A stretch of 64,000 bases of DNA from an uncultured Christensenella sp. (lineage in GTDB: Bacteria > Bacillota > Clostridia > Christensenellales > CAG-917): NCBI GenBank assembly GCA_910577815.1, contig CAJTNO010000004.1:62001-126000 (forward strand). The letters run 5' to 3'. A program made the position numbers and the translations under genes. Positions 33,000-46,000 of this stretch are shown piece after piece (position 1 is the first letter of the stretch; each line of letters starts with the position of its first letter). The notes beneath the pieces were generated by a model. That model did no database searches and was not told the DNA's origin. It saw nothing but the letters and a program-made list of their open reading frames with translations.

Positions 33000-33037
33000 A
33001 CCCGTCCCATTGTTAGTTTATTTCAGAATATCCCGTA

Positions 33038-34042
33038 TCAATCTACGGTATTGCCGTCTATACTCGATACCGTAAGCGTTGCTCCGAACTCGAATTTAGA
33101 GCCGAAGTACGCCATATTTGAATAATACATCTGACGATTGCTTGAAGCGCCGTATATTTTTATAAGCTCGTCGCCTGTATATATGTCGTCCGCAATCAAA
33201 GCTCTGTCCTCAACGCAGAACTGCGCCCAGAACAGCTTTTGCGGCGCAAACACAATATAGAAATCAAACTGAGTGTTGTCCGCCGTGAGCGGCATTTCCT
33301 TAAGTCCGCCGCCAAGCAAGGAGTATCTTTCCTCTCCGCTCTCCTCTCCCGATACGGGAGCATTGTTTACAGGCTCGTCGTTCACCTTTGCAATAAGCCC
33401 GCTTGCGTCGAAGGTCAGCTTTCCGTATGGAGTGTACCACTCCTCGCCCTCGGACGGCAGGCGGTTATCCATAGCTCTGTTATCCTCGTCGCCGTTTACG
33501 GTACCGGTATAGTTTTGCGACTTATCGCTGTGCGCCTTGAAATACCAGGTGAACGCGTATGGCATATCCTCGGGCTTAAAGCTGCCATCTCCGCTGTCGT
33601 ATGAGTTGAGCACGCTTCCGTTTTTGGATATCTTTGCCGCGTCCAACAGCATAGACATCGTAACCTGAGTATTTTCTGTATCAAGCGCGATTGTGGTTAT
33701 AAAATAGTACGGCATATCCAATAGATACTGATTTAGCTCCACCTTGTCGGGACGCGGATATTCGCTGCCGTTATAGTCGGTCACCAATCTGCCGTTTTTA
33801 TCTATAGCGGTCTGTCCCTTATAGTTTATATTGCGCAGGCTTGAGTTTTCCTCCGCCGTAAACGACAGAGTAAACGCCTTTGCGGTAGTCATTTTGATTG
33901 TCTGTACCGACGGCTTTACATCGGATGAAAACCACGCAAAGGATACGCTGACCATAATCACCGTAATGAGTATGATAAGCGACGGCACTGCTATGCCGAG
34001 TATCCTTTTAATAAGCTTTACCGTTTTATCCGTCAGTTTCAT
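33038..34042 (-). CDS. Exported protein with AWF-type signal, second gene of the giant-protein operon
   Basis: This 334-aa protein starts 8 bases after the giant gene with GAGG 4 bases from its ATG. The N-terminal hydrophobic helix (LIILITVIMVSVSFAWFSSD) is closely like that of the next gene. The extracellular part is beta-rich, with Tyr- and Asp-rich stretches (PYYFITTIALDTENTQVTMS, FDFYIVFAPQKLFWAQF). There is no sorting signal or C-terminal anchor. Together with the neighbour it could be a minor fibre subunit or an assembly partner of the giant protein, which is an inference from operon structure. Confidence 0.82.
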   Translation of the reverse strand: MKLTDKTVKLIKRILGIAVPSLIILITVIMVSVSFAWFSSDVKPSVQTIKMTTAKAFTLSFTAEENSSLRNINYKGQTAIDKNGRLVTDYNGSEYPRPDKVELNQYLLDMPYYFITTIALDTENTQVTMSMLLDAAKISKNGSVLNSYDSGDGSFKPEDMPYAFTWYFKAHSDKSQNYTGTVNGDEDNRAMDNRLPSEGEEWYTPYGKLTFDASGLIAKVNDEPVNNAPVSGEESGEERYSLLGGGLKEMPLTADNTQFDFYIVFAPQKLFWAQFCVEDRALIADDIYTGDELIKIYGASSNRQMYYSNMAYFGSKFEFGATLTVSSIDGNTVD

Positions 34043-34050
34043 ATATCCTC

Positions 34051-37000
34051 TTAAGCTTTTTTAAGTACGGCTGTCGGGGTTGCAGTGCCTGTTTCTATCT
34101 CAAACAACTTTTGAGTTCCGTTCCAGGTAGGAATGTAAATGCTATGTCCTCCCGATATCACCTTTCCGTAGAACGCGCCGCTTGCGGTCTGCAACACATA
34201 AGTGGAATACATATGTACGTCCTGCTTAAGCGTAAAGGTTGCAAATCTCAACTCTCTGAGCAGAGCTATTCCCTGCTGGTTTGCAATAACAATCGCGTCG
34301 CCGCTGTTGTCGGTTCCGTGCGCGGAGCCTACCAGCCAGCTCTTTGCACTGAGTCCGAATACGTCAACGCTTACGCCGTCCACGCTTACGGCGGCGGCTG
34401 TCTTGGCATACATAAGCACATACACGCTTATTATATCGGCAAGGCGCATACTCTCGCGCGGCTTTGTTTTGCTGTTGGCTTCCCCGTCCATTTTAGTGAG
34501 TCTTACGTCGTCGAGAACGTCGTAAATTCCGCTTGCGTTAGCCGTGTCGCCCGTATAATAATACTTGCTTGCGCCGTATCCGCTTACGGAGCCGTTATAA
34601 AGCTCGGTATACGTCTTACCTCCCGCGATTTGCGTTCTGTTAGCCCAAACCGAATCCTTCATAAACTCGTTTACTCCGCCTAAGGTCGCCGTGGAGGTTG
34701 CACCGAGTATTCCGCCCGCGTTAGCCGTGGACGCGATTATCCACATCTGCATAAGCGAAACCACGTTATTTACGTTTGCACCCGTAGCCTTTCCTATTGC
34801 GCCGCCTGCATTTGCCGTGGTCGCTTTAACCGTCATATCTCCCAAAGATATAGCTCCGTCGACCTTGGACGTTGCCGCGCCGAACAGTCCGCCTACATAA
34901 GCAGTGCCCGAAACATTGACGTTTATAGTGCCGTGTACGCTGACGTTTTCCACAACAGTCTGAGCGCTCTCGCCGGCAAGACCTCCGACATACGCTGTAC
35001 CCGCGCCGCCTACCGTAATATTTATGTTGCGCAAATGCACGTTTTTCACGTTTGCGTTGCTTGCGATACGCTCGAACATACCTATATACGATTCGCCGCT
35101 TGCAACGCCTGCGATATTGAGTCCGTCTATTACATAGCCGTTACCGTCATATGTTCCGTCAAACGTATCCTCGAATACACTGCCCATTGCGGTAGCTACG
35201 CTGCCTGCGCTAAGCTTTAAGAAGTTTGTAAGATATTTTGAGCCTACGCCCCAATCGTAGCTTGCGTCCTCGTTTACCGTGCCGTCCGCGCCTACGACGG
35301 TCTTTTTAAACATTCCGTTAAGTATAGCAATATCTGTATCCGTAAATACGCCCGAAATATTGGCGACCTGCTTGAACTTGTCAAATGATTTTGGAGTACT
35401 GCTTGCGTCGGACGAATAATATCCCCAGCCCGTATCCTCGTCGCTCGAATTGAGGAAGACGTCGCGGTTGCCGCCCGCGTCGGAGGCGAGCCAGTTGAAA
35501 TAGTCGTCCCAGCAGGTGATTGTAATGGCATTGCCGTCCGCATCGAGGAAGGGCTGTCCGTTGTTATCGGTAGGATAGCCTACGTTATCGAAGTATTGCT
35601 GCTCGGTTGCAAGAGGCACCCAAACCGCCTGCGAGATAATGCCGAAGTCTCCGCCGCCGTTCTTGCTTGCGGTAAAGTAATAGCTTGCAATCATAAGACC
35701 CGCTATGGAGCCTACCTCGAACTCCTCCTTATCCACAAAGTAACCGATAGTAAGAACAGGCTGATTGCCGAGGCGGTAATTTACGTGAACTCCCGTATTC
35801 GAGTCTACCTTTGCGGAGAGAATATTGCTGTTTTCGCCTCCGCGTATGACGGTATAGGAGTTATATTCCCTTACTCCGTTTGCGGGATTGTTATTGACGT
35901 ACTGCCAGTTGTTTACGATTTTTACGGAAAGCATATCGCCGTTTACGCTGTTTACTCTGCCTGTAACGTCAAGCCAGTTGGTGTTGTAGGTGTTGTCCGC
36001 AGTAGCATAGCTTTGGGCAATGTTGCCGTAGTAAGCGCGCGTAGTCACGGGAGTTATTTCGATATATATATCCGAGGTTTTGCCGCTTACTGTAACCGCG
36101 CCGCTATCGCCCGCGCTGCCCGTTTTGTCGCCGACAACCGTGTTACCCGTCCTTACAACCTTAAAGGTGTAGTTTGCGGACGAAGTGCCGCTAAGCACAA
36201 ATACAAGGTTTTTATAGAAATAATCCTCGTCGCCGTAAGCAGTATCCGCAATGCTCAGATTTGCTCCCGTACCTATTACGTTGTTTACGTACGCGTCGAA
36301 ATCCGAACGACCCTCCGTCGCTTCTCTGAACATCGCGTGTATCATAACCGCTCCGCCCGCCGACTCAGCCGCGGCAATTCCGCTTACCGTAAAGCCTTCA
36401 CCGAAGCGGTGTATCGCGCTTACCGCCGTACCCGAGCCTGCAACGCTTACCGCGCCTGCCATTCCGCCGTACCAGGCATTGCCGTTATACATCTTTACGG
36501 CGTGCATATTTCTCAGTATATCGAGAGTAACGGTAAGCTCTCTTGCTCTTATCGTGCCGTTATGTCTGTATTCTATTTTGCTCGTACCGTTTTCAAATTC
36601 AAAGTTATTGGCGTCGGACGTACCCGTTTTTATTGTTATGGTATAGGTTATAGTTCTGTTTGTACCGACGTTTGCGGAATCGTAAACGGCGGTTACTGTT
36701 ATCGACGAAGCGGAAGGCTTGAGCGACGTGTTTTCGAAAATGGGAGAGCCTATGCTTGCGCTTGACACGTTTACGGTTGCGTCATAGGTTTTCGTATACG
36801 TCGAGCCGCTCATTCCCGTAACCTTTATTATGAACGGCGTAATAGTATACTTACCGTTAGCTGCCTGACTGAACGAAATATCGTAGTTGTCTATTACGGT
36901 TGCTCCCGCTCGGTTCTGTCCGCTTACCCTGATATCTGCGACGTTTACGGACGCGTTATACGCCGTGCTTCTTGCATTGGTCTGAGCGTTGCCCGTAACG

Positions 37001-40000
37001 GGTATTGTAAACGTTTCGGTACGGCTGTAAGCGTTTCTTATATTCAGCAACGCGCTTTCCGTAGAGCCCGGGTCGTAATTGAACGAACTTTGCGTAAGCC
37101 CCGAGGCGGATACGCTTGCCGTAAGTCCTCTGCCCTGCGGATTGCCGTTGTAAACAAACGAGCTTGCCACTCCCCAGTTTAAGGTTATCCTTGCGCGGTT
37201 AATAGTAAGACTGCCTGCGGCGGTTGCGGTAACCTCGAAGTTATCAACTCCCGATACTACCGAACGTATAGCACCTACCTTAGCGGTATAAACACCGGCG
37301 TTAACAGCATACTGAACCTCGGCACCCGTTGCGGTGTTTTTGTATAACAGCGCAATATTTACCTTGTTTTCGTCCTCGGTATTGGCAATACCCGCATAAT
37401 CGCCGAACATACTTATTGTATACAGTCCCGTATTGGCGCTGAACGAGAACTGCGGATTTGCGTTTTCATCCGTAGCGCAGCCTACTTCGATAGTTTCCGC
37501 CTGATGATTAGTTCCGTTATAAACTACAACCTTATCTCCCTTGAAGCTTACTGTTATTCCCAGCTTGTTTATAGTAAACGTGCCGTCGGTAATATCGTTG
37601 ATGACGCAATTATAAGTGCTTTGAGAAGGAAGCTTAACGGTATGTCTGCCCGCGTTTGGTCCTACTCTGAACTTTATCCTTACGTGCTGATTGTCAACGC
37701 GTTCTATAATGTACTCGCCGTCCTCGTAGCTTTCGGGAAGCACAGTTGCAATTTCCTGCTCGATAAGCTCTGCGCTTCCGAATGCAAATCTCGCCGTAAA
37801 GCTTGCGGTAAGATAATGATAGCCCGCGTTATAAGTCGCGCTGTTGCCCGTAGTAGCCCAGCTCATAGTAAACGCGTTGGGAGTAATTCTGTAAAGCGGC
37901 TTCTGCTCGGTCGGATGCTGCGGCGCGTCCATAGGCACCTTGACGTAATAGTTGCCGCCCTCCGTAAGCATATACTTCACTCCGTCGTATTCATATGTCG
38001 CTTCCGCCGCGAATTTGACGTAATAGTTGCCCTTTTCCTTCATTCCGCTGAGGTTGATTGCGGTTATTCCGTTTATCCATCTCGCCGTCACGTACGTCTT
38101 TCCCGCGCCCGTAAGCACGAAATTATCGGTTGCCATAAGGTCCCAAAGCGCAGACGGACCGCCAAAGGTCTGATTTGCGCTTTCCTCCGCAAGCGAGTTA
38201 TACTGCACGTAAGGCTTAAGGCTGTTAATCAGCGCGGATTTGTTTTCTACAGCGTTTTCCACCCATCCGACAAACTGATACTGCGTATTGTGCGTAGCGC
38301 CGTCATATTCGCACTCGAATTTAGCGCCGTCCGATATCTTAAGCTCGAGCAAAGCGGGCTTGATGTTGAAATCCGCAGAAAGCGGTACGGGATTGGTATT
38401 GTAATTTGCCGAAATACCGCTTGAGCTAAGCTCCGCTATGAATTTATCGGATATGGTTTCGTTAAATCTGAATTCTATAGCGATAGTAAACGGTTTTACG
38501 CCATCCGTGTATGCGTCGTCCGCAATGCAATCCGTATCCCAGTCTATATTTCTTAAATCCGTCGTATACGCAATGGAATAGGACGACATATAAATCTTGC
38601 TTGTTGAAAGATTTACAAGCGCCTGCGACGTCAGTCTGTCGTCGGGCGTGAACGTCTTGGAGCCTATTCCGTTAGGTCCTGCGTCTTTCATAAGCGCGCC
38701 TATGTCGAGAATGCCGCTAATCTGCCCCGTAACCTCGCCGCTGATATTGAATTTGACGGAGCGCTCCGCGCCCGCGAGCATATTTCTGCCGTTATCGAGC
38801 GGAGCTATTCCGTTAAGCGTAAGCCTTATGCTTCCGTCGGTGTTATCGCCCTGATACGTGCCGTTGCTTGCGGATATCGTGGACTCGAGCACAAGCTTCT
38901 CTATGCGGAGCAGACCCTCGTCTATACCGCCGATTTTACCGTAATTGCCAAGCGCGTCATAGAAGTAAATGGATACGTCGGTCGTATAATTTCCCGCCTC
39001 GTAAACGCTGTTCTGGTCTATGGCAACGCCGTCCTTCTTTACGTTGGTCATTGTGTAAACGTAATCGCCGCTCTTGCCCTCGGAAAGCAAATCGTCGCTG
39101 GACAGATATTTTATTACCTTAGTTTGCGCGGACTCCGCCGTCTTTCCTATTTCGGCGGTTATAGGCACGTAACGCTTATAGCCGTTGTATGTAAGCGTTC
39201 CGCCGATACCGACCGAGCGATAGTAAACAACCACGTTCTGAGCGTTTCTGTCGTCGGGATTGCTCTTATCGAGCGAGGTTTTTGCGTTCAGATAGAAGGG
39301 ACGCTCCTGCACTCCCGTACCGTTCCAATCAACGGTATCGGAGCTATAGTATATGGACGGCTTTTCTCCTGACGCGTCCATATACAGATAGTAGCCGTTT
39401 ATCTTGCTTTCAAGCGCGGCGGCGTAAATACTGCCTACGCTAAGCGCGCCGTTGCCGCTTACGTTATTGCCGTTTACCTGTCCGACTATCGGAGAATTAA
39501 GCGGTTTTGTCGCCTCGATAACACCGTTTTCGTCGGGAACTCGCTCCTCCGCGGTATATGCGTTTGCTATTCGCTTCCAGTATGCAAGCTCGGCGGCGCG
39601 CTCGCCCTCCGCAAGCGCGCTCGGCTTAGAGCTGTCCTGCGCGTTTACGTGAGTGGCGTCCAGTCCGCGACGGTCGTTAGCATAGATGTAATACCAGCCC
39701 GTACTCGCCTCGCCCGTAGTATAGCCGTCGCTGTTCTGCTCGTACGCCCAGACTCCGTTTACTATGCGCACGTCGTGACCGCATAGCTTTTTGAGATAAA
39801 CCGCCCAATCCGTACCGTCCGAGGGCTTACCCGTATAGTGCGCGGGGGTTTCGTAAGCGTTTGTAAGTTCCTCCGTAAACACGTTTACGCTGTCGGATAC
39901 GGCTACGTACTTTCCGATATCGTCCACGACGCTCGCAAGGTCGAGAGCCATAAGCTGAGCGTTAAGATAGCCCTTTACCCAGTAGGAGGTATCCGCAACG

Positions 40001-43000
40001 GTAACGCCCTCGCCGTCCTTGACTACCCAGCCGACTATGCCGCCCGCGGTATCGCCGCTTACAGTGCCTTCGATGTTGAACGAATTGTTTATTTCTATAT
40101 TTCTGCCTGTTACGGCGCCTACAATTCCGCCTACGTTCTTCTTGCCCGTAACGGAGGTGTAGAACGCAAGCATATTGCTTATTACTATGTTATTTGCCTT
40201 GATAAGACCTATAGCGCCGCCTACGTTATTGACGTTTGCCGCGTTTATACTGCCCTCTGCGTAAAGCGTAACGCTTTGCCAGAGCGAGCCGTTTACATTG
40301 TCAAACCCGTCCTCCGCAGAGCCGATTACGCCGATTGCTCCGCCTACTCCGCCCCAATGGAACTCGTCCTTACCCGCAGGCGCGCTTCCGCTGACTATTA
40401 TGCTGTTTTTATCTCCGCCGTCCGAAAGGTCGGCAACAAACTCGAAGTGCGCATTTGATACCGATATCGGCTGATGCTCGTAGGTATTGCCGTCATACTC
40501 GTCGCTTATACCTATCATTCCCACCGAGCCGCCTACCGCAACCGCTCCGCTTGCAAGTATTCTGCCGCGGTTTATGAACTGCGCGCCGTTTACTCCGCCC
40601 GCAAGCAGTCCGATATTTCCGCCCGTGAAAGTATCGCCGTTTACTATGCCGTCGTTTACGAATACTACGTTATTTGCCGATGTTCCGTTTACAGTGCCGA
40701 ACATAGCGCCTATTGAACCGCCCACGTATCTCTTGCCGGATACGTTTCCTATGCCATTCTGCCGAGAGGCGGTATCTGCGTTTCTTATATCGTCCAAGCC
40801 GTTGTAGAAATAAGTATTGTTGCTTCCGCTTACGGTAAGCGACGCTTCATTATCCAGTCTGCCTATGGAGCCGCCTACAAAATAGCCGCCCTCTACGCTT
40901 CCCGTATTGGCAAACGTACCCGCTATCGAGCCCTTTTGCAGATATCCGATAACGCCGCCCACGTTTTTGCCGTTTCCGTCGTCCGCGTAGCCGTTCGCGC
41001 CGAAATTGCCGCCCGTTACGTTGCCCTCGTTTACGAGCCTCGGAATGACGTCAAGCAGCGTGCTTCCGCCCATAGTGATGCCGCCCTCGTTGTTGCCGAC
41101 TATTCCGCCTACGTTATTAAGACCTACAACCGTACCCTTATTGTAAATGCTGCCCTTGGTAATGATAAGTCCCAAGCCCGCGCCGTTTGCCGTGTTGCTT
41201 CCGATAAGTCCGCCCGCGTCGTCCTCGAATGCTTTGATATGAGCGTTGCCGCTGATTTCTATATCAACCGTTCCCTCGTATCTGCCGCCGAGATAGGTAT
41301 CCGCGCCTATAAGCAGGCTTCCCGCAACAACGCCGTCCGCATAAGTATATCCGTTTAATCCTACAAGTCCGCCGACCTGCGACTTGCCCGTTATGTTAGC
41401 CTCTATTTTGATTACGGTTCCGTTTGTGCTTGAAAGTATATTAGCCGTACCGAAGTTACGTCCGATAAAGCCGCCGACGTTGATAGCGTTATCCGCCGAA
41501 ATTTTCGGGCTGACCGTAAACGTGCCGTCAAACGCGCCCTCTATGGTCGCGCCTACGACTCCGCCGAAGTTACGCACATAATTTCCCGTAAGATTGCATC
41601 CGATGCTTCCCGTAACCGTAACAATACTTCCGCTGAGGAAGCGCGTGCCTTCGCCCATAGCTCCGATAACGCCGCCTACGTTGCCCGTGGGATTGTTGTC
41701 CGAAGGATTTGAAGTGGCTACGTTTACCGTAATGCTTCCGTCATAAACAATCTCGTCGCGCAGGGTGTTTACGGTTTCGGACACGGTTCTGCCTATTACG
41801 CCGCCTATTGCGGTGCGGTAAAGACCTTCCGTAGCATTGTCTATCACAGTGCCGTAGCCTTTGCGCGCTATATTTGTATTTGCGCTTACTCTTACTCCGC
41901 CGATTGCGGTATTTCCGTACGCAGTACCTATTACGCCGCCGATAGAATTTTCGCCGTAGATATTTACCGTTCCCGTCGCAGGCGCGGTCGCGTCGGGATG
42001 CTTTACGCCCATATTCGCGCCCGATACCGTAAAGAACACGTCGCCGTCGTTTGCGCCGGCGAGTCCTCCGATATCGACTCCCGAAGTGGAAACAGTAGAC
42101 GTGGCAAGCGCGCTTATCGTCGCTCCGTATACGTATGAGTCATAGACGTTTACGTAATTTCCGCGTCCTGTTGTAGCGCCCGAAAGCTTCCACGGATTGC
42201 CTACATAGCCTATGATACCGCCCGCGTTCCTGCGTATTGTATTTATCTGCGCATTGGAAACTCTGTTGTTAGAAAGCTCCAGAACCTTCAAATCCTGCGT
42301 TCTGCTTGTGGGCTTAGACGGACCTGCCGCACCCGCGATACCGCCTGCATAGCCCTCAACGCTCGGCGCAGTCTGTGCGCTTGTGTCGGCGTATGCCGTT
42401 ACAATCAACGTCGCCGACGAACCGCCCGCCTGACAAGCCTCTATTTTGCTGTCACCGCCGACGTAGCCGGCAATTCCTCCCGCAAAGCTCCTGCTGCTTG
42501 CGGTATTTGCGGATGTATAAGCCGATACCTTACCAGTTACGGTTATATGCGCAACGGACGCGTCGTAAACGGTGCCGAACAATCCCGCAAATGCGTTTGT
42601 GGACTGTCTGACGGATATTTTGAGATTGCGTATCTCGGTATTTCCGCTTGCTCCCTGCGCGCCGTTTATGTTGCCTGCAAACGGAACGGATACGCTTCCT
42701 ATCGGATAGTTGTTTACATACGTATTATAGGAAGCTCCGTTTACATAGCTTGAACCGTTAAAGTAATAGTTTTTATTATACCAGTTAGTACGCAGAGCTG
42801 CCGCTGTTGCGGGACTCGAGCCGTACCTGATTGTCGTATTTCCGCTTGCGGCGCCGAGGCTGTACAGATAGTAATTCTTTCCCGACTGTCCGTATACCGT
42901 ACTACCCGACGAATTGCTCTTAAGCGAATACGACGAGGTAGTCATATCCATATTTATATAGCTTGCTCTCAAGCCTTCGATGTTGTTTAAGCCGTCGGCA

Positions 43001-46000
43001 AACTCTATATACTCGTCCTTAAAGCTGTAGTAGCCCGTGCCGCCGCCGGTATTGCTCTTAGCTCCGTTTAGGGCGGACATAGCGAGCAAGCCGACGCCGT
43101 CCTTGATTACGTAGGGACTCTCCTTGCTACCCGCCTGATTACCTACAAACTTGCCGTAGTCGTTTCTGCCGTAGGATACGGAAAGCATAGACAGACCTTC
43201 CTTTGTATCCAGCGCAAACACGGCAAGCTGAGGCAGACAGCCGTAAGGATAAATATATCCGTAGGCGGTGCCGCTTAGGAAGGCGGAATTATATGTCATT
43301 TTCCCGTCCGAGTAGGTCGCTACGGATTTGCCCGAGGACGTTATAAGCGTGGACGCCTGATAATAATCGGAAATGTCCGCGGCAGTACCTATACTGCGGT
43401 CCACATTGGGAGTGCCGCTGCTTGTCATATAGGAGGTGAGCATATCCACGCTGTCCACAACGGTGCCGATTACGTAGCGTTTTTCGTCGCCGCCGTCTAC
43501 GGTGTTTATGGATGCCGAGCCCCAGGACTGGTCGCTGCTCGAGCAATATGTGTGCAGATAGTTTGCGATAGTATAGCTGTTGGTACTGCTGAGCTTGCTT
43601 GTATCGGTATCCTTATCCAGATAGCCGCAAATTCCGCCGCCCCAATAAATGCGGGTTGAGGACACGCCTACGATGTTTTCGGTTTTGGCGGATACAAACA
43701 GCTCGCCGAGGTTATAGCAATAATTAAAGCTTGTGGAATAGTTTGAAGCGGAGGGCTGAACCTGTCCCGCAATTCCGCCGATACGCGCCTGCCAGGACAT
43801 AGAATAACCTATAATTCTGTAGGTGCTTATCTTGCCCGTATTGTAGCAATAATTTATATCGCCCCAAGCCATAAAGCCGACTATGCCGCCTACGACCGAG
43901 CCGTTAAACTCCTCTCGTCCGCCCGACCAACCGGAGGACCTGTGATTGTATGTCGTACTCGTACCGCTTGAGGATACCTCGCCCGTATTATAGCAGTAGG
44001 CTATTGTGGATTTTGCGCCTGCCTTACCTGTATCCGAGCTTGTGGAGCTTGCCAAAATCAAGCTGCCTACGCTGCCCGCAAGACCGCCGACGATAGGACC
44101 GAAGCCGACAACCCTGCCGCTGTTATAGGATGCGTACATATTCAGCCAGCCTTCCTCGCCGACCTGACCTATAATACCGCCTACGTAAACCTTACGGTAT
44201 GCTTCCGTATCCTTCTTGCCCGCATATTCGCTTTCATCCGCCCAACGCGCGTCCGCAAATATCTCGCCGTTGTTTGCGCAGTTATAAATGGTCGTACCCT
44301 TGTTTGCTCTGCCTATAATGCCGCCGACGTTATACGCGCCGCGAATATTACCCTCGTTTTTACAGCTTTCAATGGTAATTGCGTTATTGGAATATCCAAT
44401 TATTCCGCCTGTGCCGTAGCCGTATTCGGCATAGCCTGCTATATCTGCGTCGTTACATTCGATATTGCCGAGATTTGCGCCTCTGCGGCCGTTTACGCAG
44501 GCAACAAACTTCATCGTGTGGTTATTGGAGAAGCCTACCATACCTCCTGCGGTGCGGTTGGCTGTGATGTTTGCAAGGTTCGTGCAGTTTTCAAACGTAA
44601 GATTGCCGAGCGGCTTGCCGACAAAGCCCGCGATATTCTCCGCCGACGTGGAGTTAAACGCTTCTCCAGCCGCGGTAATATGGCCCTCTATGGTAAGATT
44701 TTTAAACGTCGCGCCCGCCGCGTTGGGGAATGCGCTCACTCCCGACAGCGCCGCAGCGTCCGTGCTGCTTACGTTTATTGTAAGCTTATGACCGTCGCCG
44801 TCAAATGTTCCCTTAAAGGTATTGTAATTGGAGGCTCTGTCTCCCGCGAGGTTATCGAGGTTAAGGACAACGCTGTCCGTTGCAAGCTTGATATACTTGC
44901 CGAGATAGCCGTTTACGGGAACTCCGCCGACATACCTGTTCTCTCTTATATTTCTTGCAAATGTATTCCACTCGGTTTGGTTGGAAATGACGTACGGCGT
45001 TTCCGCGTCGCCTATTTCAAACCTCTTTTCAAAGTTGCCGAGCACAACGATATTGTTTTTATCGTTGGGATTGTTTTTACCTACGCATATAGCAATGCCC
45101 TGAGCGTACTGAATATATCCGCCCGAGTACACCGTAGACTGAACGTCAACGTCATAGAAGGCGCTTGCGGCAGGTCTGACATAAGCGTCGTGTACAAATT
45201 GCTTTTCCTGCGCCTCGCCCGACGGATTGGAGCTGATGTTTTCAAAGGTAATGGGAAGCACGCAAATGGAGAAGCTGTCCGTAGCCGCCATATCGAAGCG
45301 GTAATACACTACGGAATTTGCGCCCGAAAGCGTTTCAAACTCGTTTGAGGTGGTCGTATCATAGCCGCTTGCGTCATAGAAGGCAATCTGATTGTTTACC
45401 TTGGGAAGCGACGTACTAAGCGACAGATATCCGGCTTTTGCGGGATTATATACTTTGTCGCTCGCTCTTTCGATAATGTCGACCGTATCGGCGAAAAGAC
45501 CTATCATCCTTCCGTACTCCGAGAAGCTTGGAGAATGACCGCTTGCCACCTCGCCGTTTACTATCACGTAATTGCCGTTTTTGTTTTGACTTACGGTGCT
45601 GTAGGTCGGGTTTGCGGACAGATAGAAGGTCCAGCTTGAGCTGATTGTCGTGCCTGCGTTCGCACTGCCGGCAATGCCGCCCCTTGTCATATTTACGCTG
45701 TCGAATCTGAAGCCGCGCGATACGCTGAGGTTTATAGTACCTCCCGCGAGCATTCCCACTATACCGCCGACGTACTCGCCGCCCATAAACGCGTTGACGC
45801 TTGCCGACGGATTGCTGTAGCCGCTTGTGGCTATACTGCTCTGTATCGAGCCGCCGCCCATATATCCGAACAGACCGCCCGCATAGCTTCCGTCGTAAGC
45901 GAACGTCGTTTCGTTTCCTCTGGAATTAGCCTTAATGAGCATAAGGCTTACCACTCTTGTCATCTCGTGCGCGGAGGAGGACAGATATCCCGCGATGCCG

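Noticed and set aside
35596..36765. 389-codon open frame on the plus strand inside the giant gene
   Set aside because: The minus-strand frame continues through with clear repeat modules; the plus frame is a by-product of low stop density in this repetitive sequence.
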